From contig NZ_SACL01000001.1 in the NCBI RefSeq assembly GCF_004005855.1, positions 620,001-684,000 of the forward strand: a stretch of DNA of 64,000 bases, given 5' to 3'. How positions within the stretch are numbered: the first letter of the stretch is position 1; each line of letters starts with the position of its first letter. The notes under the pieces are model-generated. The model saw only the letters and a list, made by a program, of their open reading frames with translations, made no database searches and had not been told where the DNA came from. The stretch comes from Rhodovarius crocodyli. Lineage in GTDB: Bacteria > Pseudomonadota > Alphaproteobacteria > Acetobacterales > Acetobacteraceae. The position numbers and the translations under genes are program-made. Below, piece after piece: positions 32,120 through 41,814 of this stretch.

Positions 32120-35100
32120 ATGCATCTTCGCCTGGTCCACCCCCTGCCCGCTTACGCGGAGGTAGCGGCGCGTTCCAACTTCTCCTTCCTGGATGGTGCC
32201 TCGCACCCTGAGGAACTGGCGGCCCGCGCCGCCGAATTGGAACATGCCGGCTTCGGGCTGTGCGATACCAACGGCCTGGCCGGAGTCGTGCGCGGCCACC
32301 TCGCCGCCAAGGCGCGCGGGCTATCCTTCGCCACCGGCTGCCGTTTCCGGCTGGAGGACGAGACGGAATGGCTGGCCTGGCCCACGGACAGGACCAGCTA
32401 CGGCCGGCTGACCGCGCTTCTGTCCACCGCACGCATGAACGCCCCCAAAGGCGAGGAGCGCATCAGCTTCGACGCCATGCTGGCCGCCGCCGAAGGCTGG
32501 GTACTGGCGGCCATACCGCCCGACAGGCCGGGCGGATCGGATCTCAGCGCCCTGTGCCGGGCCGCTTCCGCGCGCCTTGCCTTGCCGGTCATGGTGGCCA
32601 CCTCATGCCCCAGGCTGGGGGAGGATGGCCCTCGGCTGGCACGCCATGCCGCGCTGGCAGAGGCAGCCGGCGCCTGGCTGCTGGCCACCAACAATGTGCG
32701 CTACCATCACCCGTCCCGCGCCGCGCTGGCCGATGTGTTGAGCGCCATCCGTCTGCACCGGACGATCGACACGCTGGGCACGGCAGCCGAGCCCAATGCC
32801 GAGCGACACCTGAAATCACCCGCGGAGATGCTGGAACTGTTCGGCCGCTATCCGCGCGCCCTGGCCAATACCATCCGGATCATCGACGCCACGCGCGGCT
32901 TCTCGCTGGACCAACTGCGCTATGAATACCCCGAGGAGACGCTGGACCCGGGCCGCACTGCCCAGGAAACGCTGGAAGCCAGAGTGGCGGCGGCCGTGGC
33001 GGAGAAGTGGCCCGCCGGCGCGCCGGAGGAGATCGCCGACCGCCTTTCCCATGAAATGGAGCTGATCGGACGGCTGGGCTACGCGCCCTACTTCCTGACC
33101 GTGCATGAGATCGTGCTCTTCGCGCGGCACAAGGAGATTCTCTGCCAGGGGCGCGGTTCGGCCGCCAATTCCACCGTCTGCTACGTGCTGGGGATCACGG
33201 CCGTGGATCCGGCGCGGCACAAGCTGCTGTTCGAACGCTTCATTTCCGCTAGCCGCAACGAGCCGCCCGACATCGATATCGATTTCGAGCATGAGCGGCG
33301 TGAGGAGGTCATCCAGCACCTCTACGAACGCTATGGGCGGGACAGGGCCGCGATCTGCGCCACCCTCATCCGCTACCGCTCCCGCAGCGCCATCCGGGAA
33401 GTGAGCAAGGCGCTGGGCATCGGGGAGGAAGTCGCCGCCAGGCTGTCGAAGGCAAGCTGGGGGCCCGGACGCGATACCGAACTGAGCGATCTTGCAGCGC
33501 AGGCAGGCTTCGATCTGCGGGAGCAGCGGCTGGCGCTCATGGTGCAGATGACGGAGGAACTGATCGACTTTCCGCGCCACACCGCCACTCACGTCGGCGG
33601 CTTCGTCATCACGCGTGGCCCGCTGGTCGAACTGGCCGTGGTGGGCAATGCCACCATGGACGACCGTACCGTGCTGGAATGGGACAAGGACGATATCGAA
33701 GCACTCGGCATGCTGAAGGTCGATGTGCTGGGCCTCGGGATGCTGTCATGCCTGCGCCGCGCCTTCGACCTGATGTGGCAGCACCACCGTCACCCCCTAG
33801 GGTTGCGCAGCCTGCCGCCGGAATGCCCCCAGACCTACGCGATGCTGCGCCGGGCGGATGCCATCGGCGTGTTCCAGGTGGAAAGCCGCGCGCAGATGAA
33901 CATGCTGCCGCGGCTGCGGCCGGAGAAGTTCTACGACCTGGTGATCGAGGTCGCTATCGTGCGGCCGGGGCCCATCCAGGGGGGCATGGTCCATCCCTAT
34001 CTGCGCCGGCGGCAGGGGCTGGAGGAACCCCAATACCCCGAGCCCAGCCCGGAGTTCGGCCCGAAGGATGAGTTGCGGGACGTGCTGGAGGACACGCTGG
34101 GCGTGCCGCTGTTCCAGGAACAGGCGATGAAGCTGGCGATCGCCGCCGCCAAGTTCACACCGGAGGAAGCGGACCAGCTGCGCCGCGCCATGGCGACCTT
34201 CAAGAACCGGGGCACCATCGAGCTGTACCGGGAAAAGCTGGTCGGCGGCATGGTGCGGCGCGGCTATGTCCGCGAATTCGCCGAGCGTGTGTTCTCTCAG
34301 ATCGAGGGCTTCGGCAGCTATGGCTTTCCCGAAAGCCACGCGGCCAGCTTCGCCTTGCTGGTCTACGCCTCGGCCTGGCTGAAATGCCATTATCCGGCGG
34401 TCTTTGCCTGCGCGCTGCTGAACAGCCAGCCCATGGGTTTCTACGCCCCCGCCCAGATCATTCGTGACGTGCAGGAGCATGACGTCACGGTGCTGCCCAT
34501 CGACGTGAATGCAAGCGATTGGGACTGCACGCTGGAACGGGAGGGCGCCGCCCTGCGCCTGGGCATGCGGCTGGTGAAAAGCCTGAAGCCGGGCGATGCG
34601 AAGCGGATTTCAGACGCGCGCCAATCCCGGAACGGCGCCCCCTTCGACAGCGTGGAGGAACTCGCCTGGCGCACCGGGCTGGACGCGGACGCGATCGAAG
34701 CCCTGGCGGCGGCAGACGCCTTTCCCGGCACGCCGCGCCGACGGGCCATCTGGGATGCACGGGGCAGCGCCGGCTCCCCGCTGCGCCTGCCCTTGTTCGC
34801 CAGCCAAAGGGAGGAAGCCGCCCTGGGCATGGCGGGCGAACACCCCCTGATGGCCGAACCGCTCAGCCACCTGCCGGAGGAGGCGGAAGGCGAGGCCATC
34901 CTGACCGACTACAGCGTCACGGGCCTCAGCCTGAGGCGACATCCCATGGCCTTGCTTCGGCCGCATGTCAGCGCGCATGGGTGCATTCCCACCACCGCGC
35001 TGCGCAAGGGCCGTGCGCGTGTCGCAGGGCTCGTGCTGATGCGCCAGCGCCCCGGCTCATCCAACGGGGTCATCTTCGTGACTCTGGAGGACGAGGCCGG

Positions 35101-35350
35101 AACCGCCAATCTGGTCGTGTTCCCGGATGTGGCCGAGCGCCACCACGACGTACTGACCGGCTCCCGCCTGCTGATCGCAGAAGGCAAGGTGGAAAGGCTG
35201 GAAGAACGGGTCGAGAAGCCCATCACCCACCTGATCGTGCACAGGCTGGTCGACGGGACGGGACTGCTGGAAAGGCTTTCAGACGGCGCCATGCCTGAAA
35301 GGCAGCGGACGCTGACGGGCAGCATGCCCGCCAGCCGTGACTTCCGTTAG
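32120..35350 (+). CDS. dnaE2: Error-prone DNA polymerase DnaE2
   Basis: A 1076-residue C-family polymerase, the DnaE2 size and not the longer replicative DnaE. An N-terminal PHP domain opens with YAEVAARSNFSFLDGASHPE, a DnaE2 signature. The polymerase core has the catalytic PDIDIDFEHERR block (Asp384, 386, 388), and an OB-fold follows (ATNLVVFPDV-like). It performs translesion synthesis and damage-induced mutagenesis. The usual imuA-imuB partners are not adjacent here. The LexA box upstream supports SOS control. The stop overlaps the convergent nadX stop. Confidence 0.93.
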   Translation: MHLRLVHPLPAYAEVAARSNFSFLDGASHPEELAARAAELEHAGFGLCDTNGLAGVVRGHLAAKARGLSFATGCRFRLEDETEWLAWPTDRTSYGRLTALLSTARMNAPKGEERISFDAMLAAAEGWVLAAIPPDRPGGSDLSALCRAASARLALPVMVATSCPRLGEDGPRLARHAALAEAAGAWLLATNNVRYHHPSRAALADVLSAIRLHRTIDTLGTAAEPNAERHLKSPAEMLELFGRYPRALANTIRIIDATRGFSLDQLRYEYPEETLDPGRTAQETLEARVAAAVAEKWPAGAPEEIADRLSHEMELIGRLGYAPYFLTVHEIVLFARHKEILCQGRGSAANSTVCYVLGITAVDPARHKLLFERFISASRNEPPDIDIDFEHERREEVIQHLYERYGRDRAAICATLIRYRSRSAIREVSKALGIGEEVAARLSKASWGPGRDTELSDLAAQAGFDLREQRLALMVQMTEELIDFPRHTATHVGGFVITRGPLVELAVVGNATMDDRTVLEWDKDDIEALGMLKVDVLGLGMLSCLRRAFDLMWQHHRHPLGLRSLPPECPQTYAMLRRADAIGVFQVESRAQMNMLPRLRPEKFYDLVIEVAIVRPGPIQGGMVHPYLRRRQGLEEPQYPEPSPEFGPKDELRDVLEDTLGVPLFQEQAMKLAIAAAKFTPEEADQLRRAMATFKNRGTIELYREKLVGGMVRRGYVREFAERVFSQIEGFGSYGFPESHAASFALLVYASAWLKCHYPAVFACALLNSQPMGFYAPAQIIRDVQEHDVTVLPIDVNASDWDCTLEREGAALRLGMRLVKSLKPGDAKRISDARQSRNGAPFDSVEELAWRTGLDADAIEALAAADAFPGTPRRRAIWDARGSAGSPLRLPLFASQREEAALGMAGEHPLMAEPLSHLPEEAEGEAILTDYSVTGLSLRRHPMALLRPHVSAHGCIPTTALRKGRARVAGLVLMRQRPGSSNGVIFVTLEDEAGTANLVVFPDVAERHHDVLTGSRLLIAEGKVERLEERVEKPITHLIVHRLVDGTGLLERLSDGAMPERQRTLTGSMPASRDFR

Positions 35351-36159
35351 CTGCCGACCTTGAGCGTGCTGACCAGGCCACGCAGGCAGGCCAGGATCGA
35401 CAGGCCGGTGATCTTGCCGGTGCGCGGATTGGCCTCGGTCGGCACGTTTTCGATGGTCATGGTCAGGCGGGCGGCGGCTGCCTCGACCTTGATGGTGTGG
35501 GTGTTACGGGTCACGCCCGGGTCGGCCCAGATCTCCACCATCGTACGCTCGGGCCCGACACCGGCCATGGCCAGCGCGGCCGCCACATTCACATTGGCCG
35601 GAAAGCCCTTGGCGGCATCGAAGGCATTGCCCTTGAACACCAGCGTGGGCTCATTGATGCCCAGCACCTGGATGTTGTTCTGCACGAGATAAGGTGCACC
35701 CTCCAGGCCGCGCGGCGGCTTACGGGTCTGGATGGTGACGCTTTCAACCTCGCCCTCGGCGGCCGCACGCACGGCATCCAGGCCCAGCAGGGCGCCGGTC
35801 GGCACGATGATGCGCGCGCCGGTTTCCTTCGCGCGCTCCACCAGATGCATGCGCGGCAGCAACTGCCCGCAGGAGGAAGGGACGAACACGCAGCCGGATT
35901 CGATGGCCGCCGTCGCCACTTCCTCAAAGATCGCGGAGGGGGCGGCCTCGACGATGATGTCGCATTCGCGCGGCAGCTTGGCGATGTCCAGGATCAAGGG
36001 GCGATCCTTGAAATCCTTCATGGCGGCGCGGGCCTTCTCGGCATCGCGCACGGCAACGGCGGTCAGCTTCAGCCCAGGCACGCCCTTGTCCAGCGCGCGC
36101 GCCAGTTCCAACCCGATGGCCCCGAGGCCCACGATTCCGACGGTGTATGTCTCGCTCAT
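35347..36159 (-). CDS. nadX: L-aspartate dehydrogenase family protein
   Basis: A 270-residue NAD(P)-dependent enzyme with Rossmann motif GIVGLGAIG near the start, the SSCGQLLPR and PTGALLGLDA segments, and the WADPGVTRNTHTI motif that carries the active-site His in L-aspartate dehydrogenases. It would turn aspartate into iminoaspartate, feeding NAD synthesis or aspartate catabolism. The ATG at 36159 (MSETYTVG) fits the Rossmann start; an upstream start at 36195 is less likely. It is downstream of the MlrC-like gene by 36 bases, likely one operon. Confidence 0.85.
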   Translation of the reverse strand: MSETYTVGIVGLGAIGLELARALDKGVPGLKLTAVAVRDAEKARAAMKDFKDRPLILDIAKLPRECDIIVEAAPSAIFEEVATAAIESGCVFVPSSCGQLLPRMHLVERAKETGARIIVPTGALLGLDAVRAAAEGEVESVTIQTRKPPRGLEGAPYLVQNNIQVLGINEPTLVFKGNAFDAAKGFPANVNVAAALAMAGVGPERTMVEIWADPGVTRNTHTIKVEAAAARLTMTIENVPTEANPRTGKITGLSILACLRGLVSTLKVGS

Positions 36160-36195
36160 GGCCCTGAGGTTACCGGGGCTTGGCCGCCCGGCCAA

Positions 36196-37656
36196 CTACC
36201 CCACCGGATGACGCCAGGCTTCAGGCACGTAGCGGAACGGAAGGCGCAGCAGATCCAGCGCCGCGGGGCCTGGGGCATCGCATTCGACGATGGCGCTGCA
36301 CCGGGCCTGGAAGGCCGCGCGGAAATGGTTCTTGGCCTTGTTCGCCAGCAGGCGAACCTGCGTCAGGTCGATGCCGTGCAGCGAGAAGAAGGCCGGGTCC
36401 ACCGCCGCTTCCTTGCGGCTGGTGACGATGATGGAGAGCTTTCCCGTGCGCAGCACGGCGGTCTGGCCCAGATCGACGGGGGCACCGGCTTCCATGGGCC
36501 CCTCGTTCAGGAACTTCCCGTGGGTGATCTTCTGGACGATGCCCTCGAAGGGCACAGGCGGACCGAAATCGGACGTGGTGCGCCCGCCGAGGCGCGCCTG
36601 GAGGGGCGCCCCCTCACCGGCGCGCGCCGCGTCGCTGACCAGTTGCGGATCATGCAGGAAGGCGAAAACGGTCTCGACCTGGAGATCCGCCTGGATCAGC
36701 GTGCGCAGCAGCTCCGGGGTGTCGCAGGCACCGCCGGACAGGGGGTTATCCGCCGGGTCCAGCAGGGCAACCAGGCCCGGCGGCGCCGCCAGCGCGCGCT
36801 CCAGCCCTTCCTCCGTACCGGGCAGCGTCACGCCAAAGCGTGGAAAGCGCTCGCGGATCGCCTCGGCCAGTTGGCGCGCAGCGGCGCGGGCCGTGGCATG
36901 GTCGGTTCCCCAGACAAAGGCGGTCGGCCCGGCGGTCGGGCTGTCACCCCAGGCGAAACCGCCGAAGATGCTGACATCGGGCAGAGCAGGGCCTTCGAGC
37001 GACCTGGCGATCTCCCAGACCTCGGCCATGGGGCCTGCCTGATGGCGCATATGAAAGCTGTGCAGCACCTGCGGCAGCTTCACGATGCCGGCGTGCAGCC
37101 GTTCCCCTTCCACGACACGCTCCAGCAGCGCCAAGGCCCGCAGGGCACATTCGGCCATGTCGGTATGCGGATAGGTGCGATAGGCGGATGCGCCGTCCAG
37201 CAACCCCGCCAGTTCCGGCGAGATGTTGGCGTGAAAATCAAAGCTGGCGACGATGGGCGTGCTGGGCCCCACAATGCCGCGCACCAGGCGGATGATGGCC
37301 AGATCGGCCTGGGGCTCGCTTTCCGTCAGGCAGGCGCCGTGCAGGGACAGATAGACCCCGTCCCATTCCCCGCCGGCCAGGCCTTCAGCCACTTCATCCC
37401 ACCATGCCGCGAAGGCACGGTCCTCCATCGGTCCGCCGGGTTGGGCAGAGGTACAGCGCAGCACCGTCGCGGACCAGTGCGGCCGCTCGGCCAGAAAGGC
37501 CTCAAGCCCCCCGAGTTCGGTCGCCGTGCCGCGATAGGTCGCGAGGGCCGCATCGCCCGCGGTCCATTCCCGCCCCTGGAATGCTTCCAGAGGGGCTGGT
37601 TCAGGGGCAAAGCTGTTCGCTTCGAACCAAAGGCGGGCGACGGCGATGTGCGGCAT
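36196..37656 (-). CDS. M81 family metallopeptidase (MlrC-like)
   Basis: The 486-residue product opens with IAVARLWFEANSFAPEPAPL and includes YLSLHGACLTE and FDFHANISPELAG, which hold the metal-binding Asp and His residues of the MlrC/M81 family. The family is named for a microcystin-degrading enzyme, but most members act on unknown small peptides or amides. Linkage to aspartate dehydrogenase suggests breakdown of an amino-acid derivative; that is inference. Confidence 0.88.
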   Translation of the reverse strand: MPHIAVARLWFEANSFAPEPAPLEAFQGREWTAGDAALATYRGTATELGGLEAFLAERPHWSATVLRCTSAQPGGPMEDRAFAAWWDEVAEGLAGGEWDGVYLSLHGACLTESEPQADLAIIRLVRGIVGPSTPIVASFDFHANISPELAGLLDGASAYRTYPHTDMAECALRALALLERVVEGERLHAGIVKLPQVLHSFHMRHQAGPMAEVWEIARSLEGPALPDVSIFGGFAWGDSPTAGPTAFVWGTDHATARAAARQLAEAIRERFPRFGVTLPGTEEGLERALAAPPGLVALLDPADNPLSGGACDTPELLRTLIQADLQVETVFAFLHDPQLVSDAARAGEGAPLQARLGGRTTSDFGPPVPFEGIVQKITHGKFLNEGPMEAGAPVDLGQTAVLRTGKLSIIVTSRKEAAVDPAFFSLHGIDLTQVRLLANKAKNHFRAAFQARCSAIVECDAPGPAALDLLRLPFRYVPEAWRHPVG

Positions 37657-37713
37657 GGCGCGGACATTCGCACCGCATGCTGCGCTGCGCCAGACGGTAT
37701 GCGGGATTAAGCC

Positions 37714-38409
37714 TCAGATGGCGCGGCAGGCCAGCAGATAGTTCACATCCGTCGATCCGCCGGCACGCCATTCGCCGCCGGGAAAGCGTGGACCCAGGCC
37801 GGAAACCTCCTCGACCGTAAAGCCTGCGCGCCGCAGCAGGCCGCTCAGCTCGGCCGGCGTCACGAACTCGTTCCAGTCATGGGTGCCGATCGGCAGCAGG
37901 CGCAGTACATATTCCGCGCCATACTTCGCGACGATCAGGCTCTTTCGGGTGCGGTTCAGGGTCGAGAGGAACAGCTGACCGCCCTCGGGCAGCAGGGCAC
38001 GCAGGCTGGCCAGGAAAAGCGGCTTGTCGGCGACATGCTCGATCACCTCCAGCGCGGTGACCACATCGAAGCGGGCATCAGGCGCCAGATCCTCCGGGCC
38101 GCCATGGACATAATCCACCGCGACGCCGTGCTCCGCCGCATGCCGGCGGGCCACGTCGATCACATCGGGGGCCGCATCCATGCCCGTCACGGCCAGGCCG
38201 GCCTTGGCGAAGGCCTCGGCAGCCAGCCCCGCCCCGCAACCGATGTCCAGCAGTTGCAAGGGCTTGCCCTGCGGCAAGCGCTCCAGCACCCAGCGCGTGC
38301 GTGCCCCGTTCATGGCATGCAACGGCGCCATCGGGCCGCGCGGATTCCACCATTCACCCGCCAGCGCGTTGAACTTCGTGGCCTCTGTTTCCTTTACCGT
38401 GCCTTGCAT
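37714..38409 (-). CDS. ubiG: Ubiquinone biosynthesis O-methyltransferase
   Basis: A 231-residue SAM-dependent methyltransferase. The opening KFNALAGEWWNPRGPMAPLH is diagnostic of UbiG, as are the SAM loop LLDIGCGAG near residues 52-60 and HDWNEFVTPAEL. It catalyses both O-methylation steps of ubiquinone. It is divergent from lysC with 54 bases between the starts. The start ATG at 38409 is chosen because the UbiG N-terminus begins there; the frame happens to stay open upstream. Confidence 0.93.
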   Translation of the reverse strand: MQGTVKETEATKFNALAGEWWNPRGPMAPLHAMNGARTRWVLERLPQGKPLQLLDIGCGAGLAAEAFAKAGLAVTGMDAAPDVIDVARRHAAEHGVAVDYVHGGPEDLAPDARFDVVTALEVIEHVADKPLFLASLRALLPEGGQLFLSTLNRTRKSLIVAKYGAEYVLRLLPIGTHDWNEFVTPAELSGLLRRAGFTVEEVSGLGPRFPGGEWRAGGSTDVNYLLACRAI

Positions 38410-38463
38410 GGCCAACTCCGCGCCGTTATGGGTGCCCCGCCTCATATACGCCCCAGTGGGACC

Positions 38464-39711
38464 ATGCCCAGAATCGTGATGAAATTCGGCGGTACATCCG
38501 TCGCTGACCTGGACCGTATCCGCAATGTCGCCAACCGCGTGAAACGCGAGCGCGATGCGGGCAATGAGGTGGCCGTCGTGGTTTCCGCCATGTCGGGCAC
38601 CACCAATCAGCTCGTCAAATGGTGCACCGACCTCGACCCGCTGCACGACCCGCGCGAATACGACGTGGTGGTCGCGACCGGTGAGCAGGTGACGATCGGC
38701 CTGCTGGCGATCGCGCTGCAGAAGCTCGGCGTGCCGGCACGCTCCTGGGCTGGCTGGCAGATCCCGATCCGCACCGATGACGCGCACGGCAAGGCCCGCG
38801 TGGACAGCATCGAGGGCGCGGACCTGATCGCTTCCATGCAGCTCGGCCAGGTGCCCGTGGTGGCCGGCTTCCAGGGCGTGGGCCCGGATGGTCGCATCAC
38901 CACCCTGGGCCGTGGCGGCAGCGACCTGTCCGCCGTGGCCCTGGCCGCGGCGCTCAAGGCCGACCGCTGCGATATCTACACGGACGTGGACGGCGTCTAC
39001 ACGACCGACCCCCGGATCGTGCCCCGCGCGCGCAAGCTGGACCGCATTTCCTTCGAGGAAATGCTGGAACTGGCCAGCGTCGGTGCGAAAGTCCTGCAGA
39101 CCCGCAGCGTGGAGATGGCGCTGAAGCAGCGCGTGCGCGTGCAGGTCGTGAGCAGTTTTGAAGACAAGCCTGGTACCCTCGTGGTTGATGAGGACGAGAT
39201 CGTGGAAAAGCTGATTGTCTCCGGCATCGCCTATTCGGCCGACGACGCGAAGGTCACCCTGCGGCGCGTGCCCGACCGGCCCGGCGTGGCGGCGCGCCTG
39301 TTCGGCCCGCTGGCCGAAGCCAATGTGAACGTCGACATGATCGTTCAGAACATCGGCGCCGACGGCACGACGGACATGACCTTCACGGTCAACCGCACCG
39401 ACCTGCCGCGCGCCAAGGAAGTGCTGGAGGCCGCCCGGGACTCCCTGGGTTATGAGTCGATCAACACCGACCCGAACGTCGTGAAGATTTCGGTCGTGGG
39501 CATCGGCATGCGCAGCCATGCGGGCGTGGCCTCGACCATGTTCCGCGCGCTGAGCGAAAAGGGCATCAACATCCAGGTGATCTCGACGAGCGAGATCAAG
39601 GTGTCTGTGCTGGTCGCCTCCGAGTACAAGGAACTCGCGGTGCGGGCCCTGCACACGGCCTATGGCCTGGATGGCCCCGAGCCCGACGCCAAGACCGGCG
39701 AGGAAGGCTGA
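38464..39711 (+). CDS. lysC: Aspartate kinase
   Basis: A 415-residue enzyme that phosphorylates aspartate for lysine, threonine and methionine synthesis. [15 protein letters not shown] at the N-terminus holds the ATP/substrate Lys7. [20 protein letters not shown] and [15 protein letters not shown] are conserved. Two ACT domains fill residues ~270-415 and would bind lysine or threonine for feedback control. No lysine riboswitch fits in the 54-base leader. The next gene starts two bases after the stop. Confidence 0.95.
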   Translation: MPRIVMKFGGTSVADLDRIRNVANRVKRERDAGNEVAVVVSAMSGTTNQLVKWCTDLDPLHDPREYDVVVATGEQVTIGLLAIALQKLGVPARSWAGWQIPIRTDDAHGKARVDSIEGADLIASMQLGQVPVVAGFQGVGPDGRITTLGRGGSDLSAVALAAALKADRCDIYTDVDGVYTTDPRIVPRARKLDRISFEEMLELASVGAKVLQTRSVEMALKQRVRVQVVSSFEDKPGTLVVDEDEIVEKLIVSGIAYSADDAKVTLRRVPDRPGVAARLFGPLAEANVNVDMIVQNIGADGTTDMTFTVNRTDLPRAKEVLEAARDSLGYESINTDPNVVKISVVGIGMRSHAGVASTMFRALSEKGINIQVISTSEIKVSVLVASEYKELAVRALHTAYGLDGPEPDAKTGEEG

Positions 39712-39713
39712 TC

Positions 39714-40715
39714 ATGTCCGTCGCGTCTCTCATGAAGCGTGGCGCCGAATTCCTGGGTGCCGACTACGCGATCCTGGGCGGCGCGATGAGCTGGATCAGC
39801 GAGCGCAACCTGGTTGCGGCGCTGTCCAACGCCGGCGCCTTCGGCGTGATCGCCTGTGGGGCGATGGAGCCCAAGCGCCTGGCCGAGGAAATCACCGCCA
39901 CCCAGGCGCTGACGCAGAAGCCCTTCGGCGTGAACCTCATCACCATGCATCCCATGCTGATGGAGCTGGTCGAGGTGGTGCTGGCCGCCAAGGTGCCGGT
40001 GATCGTCTTCGCCGGCGGCATCCCGCCCGGGCCCGCCATCAAGCGGGCCAAGGAAGGCGGCGCCAAGGTGATCTGCTTCGCCCCTGCCCTGGCACTGGCG
40101 AAGAAGCTGGTGCGCTCGGGTGCCGACGCGCTCGTTATCGAGGGCAGCGAGGCAGGCGGGCATATCGGCCCCGTGTCACTGAATGTTCTCGCGCAGGAAA
40201 TCCTGCCGCACATCACCGAGGTACCGGTCTTCGTGGCCGGCGGCATCGGCCGCGGTGAGGCGATTCTGAGCTATCTGGAGATGGGGGCTGCCGGCGTGCA
40301 GCTGGGCACGCGCTTCGTCTGCGCGACCGAATGCGTGGCCCACCCGAACTTCAAGAAGGCGTTTCTGCGCGCCGCCGCGCGTGACGCGGTGCCGACCGTG
40401 CAGCTGGACGCTCGTTTCCCCGTCATTCCGGTGCGCGCGCTGGTGAATGCCGGCAGCCAGCGCTTCCTGGAGCACCAGGCCCATGTCATCGACCGCTTCC
40501 GCAAGGAAGAGCTGACGAAGGACGCGGCCCAGCTTGAGATCGAGCATTTCTGGGCCGGCGCGCTGCGCCGCGCGGTAATCGACGGCGATGTCGAGAACGG
40601 CAGCCTGATGGCCGGGCAGTCCGTCGGCATGGTATCTGCCGAACAGCCCGTCACGGAGATCATCCGGGAGCTGATGGAGCAGGCAGAAGCGGCGCTAGCC
40701 CGGCGCGCCGCATAG
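39714..40715 (+). CDS. Nitronate monooxygenase family flavoprotein
   Basis: A 333-residue TIM-barrel FMN protein. FAGGIPPGPAIKRAK, then ADALVIEGSEAGGHIGPVS and VFVAGGIGRGEAI are hallmarks of the 2-nitropropane dioxygenase/FabK group. It may oxidise alkyl nitronates; some relatives are enoyl-ACP reductases. It follows lysC so closely that co-transcription is likely, without an obvious metabolic link. A strong hairpin follows. Confidence 0.85.
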   Translation: MSVASLMKRGAEFLGADYAILGGAMSWISERNLVAALSNAGAFGVIACGAMEPKRLAEEITATQALTQKPFGVNLITMHPMLMELVEVVLAAKVPVIVFAGGIPPGPAIKRAKEGGAKVICFAPALALAKKLVRSGADALVIEGSEAGGHIGPVSLNVLAQEILPHITEVPVFVAGGIGRGEAILSYLEMGAAGVQLGTRFVCATECVAHPNFKKAFLRAAARDAVPTVQLDARFPVIPVRALVNAGSQRFLEHQAHVIDRFRKEELTKDAAQLEIEHFWAGALRRAVIDGDVENGSLMAGQSVGMVSAEQPVTEIIRELMEQAEAALARRAA

Positions 40716-40720
40716 CGGAA

Positions 40721-40754
40721 GCGCGGAGAGACCCCCTTTCCCCCTCTCCGCGCT
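40721..40754 (+). terminator. Intergenic hairpin after nitronate monooxygenase gene
   Basis: A perfect 11-bp stem AGCGCGGAGAG/CTCTCCGCGCT with a 12-base pyrimidine-rich loop starts five bases after the stop. No T-run follows, so termination is only probable. Confidence 0.55.
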
Positions 40755-40771
40755 ATGGGCTACATGCCGGT

Positions 40772-41749
40772 GTGTCCTTCTCCATGAAACGCTTCTCGCG
40801 AGCCGAAGCCATCCCGAGCGGCGATGCCGCCCGGCTGGGTGAGGAGCTGCGCGATGCCCGCATCTCCTCTGGTCTCTCCATCGAGGATATGAGCGCGGTG
40901 CTTCGCATCCGGCGCGTCTATCTCGTGGCGCTGGAGGAAGGGCGGGTGAAGGACCTGCCCAGCCCCGCCTATGCCGTGGGCTTCGTGCGGAACTATGCCA
41001 CCTCGCTCGGCCTGGACGCCGAGGATTTCGTGCGTCGCTTCCGGGAATGCACCGGTGCCGTCGCTCCGAAGCGGCAGGACCTGGTCTTTCCCGAACCGGT
41101 TCCGGAACGCGGCGTTCCCTCCGGCGCCATCATCCTGATCGGTGTCGTGCTCGCCGCCGCGGCCTATGGCGCGTGGTACACCTGGAGCAGCGGCGGCGAT
41201 CGTTCGGTCGACGCCGTGCCCCCGGTGCCGCCGCGCCTGGAACGCGCGGCGCGCGAAGGTACTTCCCCGGAACCGCCGCCGCCGGCGTCCGGCCAGACCA
41301 CCACGGTGCCGCTGCCGGAGCCGGTGCCCGTGCCGGTCGTCGTTCCCCCGCCACCGCCGCCCCCGCCGCCGCCGCCCTCGCCCACCGATGCCAGCCGCAT
41401 CACGCTGCGCTTCACGCAGCAGGTGTGGATGCAGGTGCGAGCGCCCGGGCAGCAGCAGCCGGTGCATGAGCGTGTCATGCGCGCCGGCGAGACCTACACG
41501 CCGCCCAATCGGGAAGGCCTGCTGATGACGCTGGGTTCCGTGGCCGGCGTGGAAGTCACGGTTGACGGCCAGCAGCAGCCCGGCTTCGCGCCCGGCGCCG
41601 GCACCCGGCGCAATATTCCGCTGGACCCCGTTCTGTTCCGGGCAGGCGTGGTGCCGCCCGGTGCACGCTTCACAACGCCGCCCGCAGCCAATCCCGCGCA
41701 GCAGGCTCCGCGCCCTGCGGCGCCCGCCCCGGCCGCCAGGCCGCAATAA
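40772..41749 (+). CDS. RodZ-like membrane protein (HTH + TM + DUF4115)
   Basis: A 325-residue protein. Residues ~20-95 are a RodZ-type HTH_25 domain ([20 protein letters not shown], then [17 protein letters not shown]). One membrane helix lies near 117-137 ([20 protein letters not shown]). A long Pro-rich linker with a run of prolines near 190-205 follows, then a C-terminal DUF4115 beta domain. RodZ links MreB to the cell-wall machinery and sets cell shape. The GTG at 40772 and the ATG at 40784 are both possible starts. Confidence 0.85.
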   Translation: MSFSMKRFSRAEAIPSGDAARLGEELRDARISSGLSIEDMSAVLRIRRVYLVALEEGRVKDLPSPAYAVGFVRNYATSLGLDAEDFVRRFRECTGAVAPKRQDLVFPEPVPERGVPSGAIILIGVVLAAAAYGAWYTWSSGGDRSVDAVPPVPPRLERAAREGTSPEPPPPASGQTTTVPLPEPVPVPVVVPPPPPPPPPPPSPTDASRITLRFTQQVWMQVRAPGQQQPVHERVMRAGETYTPPNREGLLMTLGSVAGVEVTVDGQQQPGFAPGAGTRRNIPLDPVLFRAGVVPPGARFTTPPAANPAQQAPRPAAPAPAARPQ

Positions 41750-41814
41750 CGATTGTGCCTGGGCATGACGCCCAGGCGCACTATCTCTCCTGCCTACGGC
41801 ACAAGGAGCCGGCC

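Noticed and set aside
38410-38463. A lysine riboswitch before lysC
   Set aside because: Only 54 bases separate ubiG and lysC, too short for the aptamer, and no such fold is seen.
38410-39654. Upstream extension of the ubiG frame on the minus strand across lysC
   Set aside because: The extension is antisense to lysC and low-complexity; UbiG's conserved N-terminus begins at 38409.
41343-41400. Proline-codon run in the RodZ-like gene as a possible microsatellite or CRISPR-like repeat
   Set aside because: It is a coding Pro-rich linker of CCG/CCA/CCC codons in frame, with no spacer structure. No CRISPR array was seen anywhere in the window.
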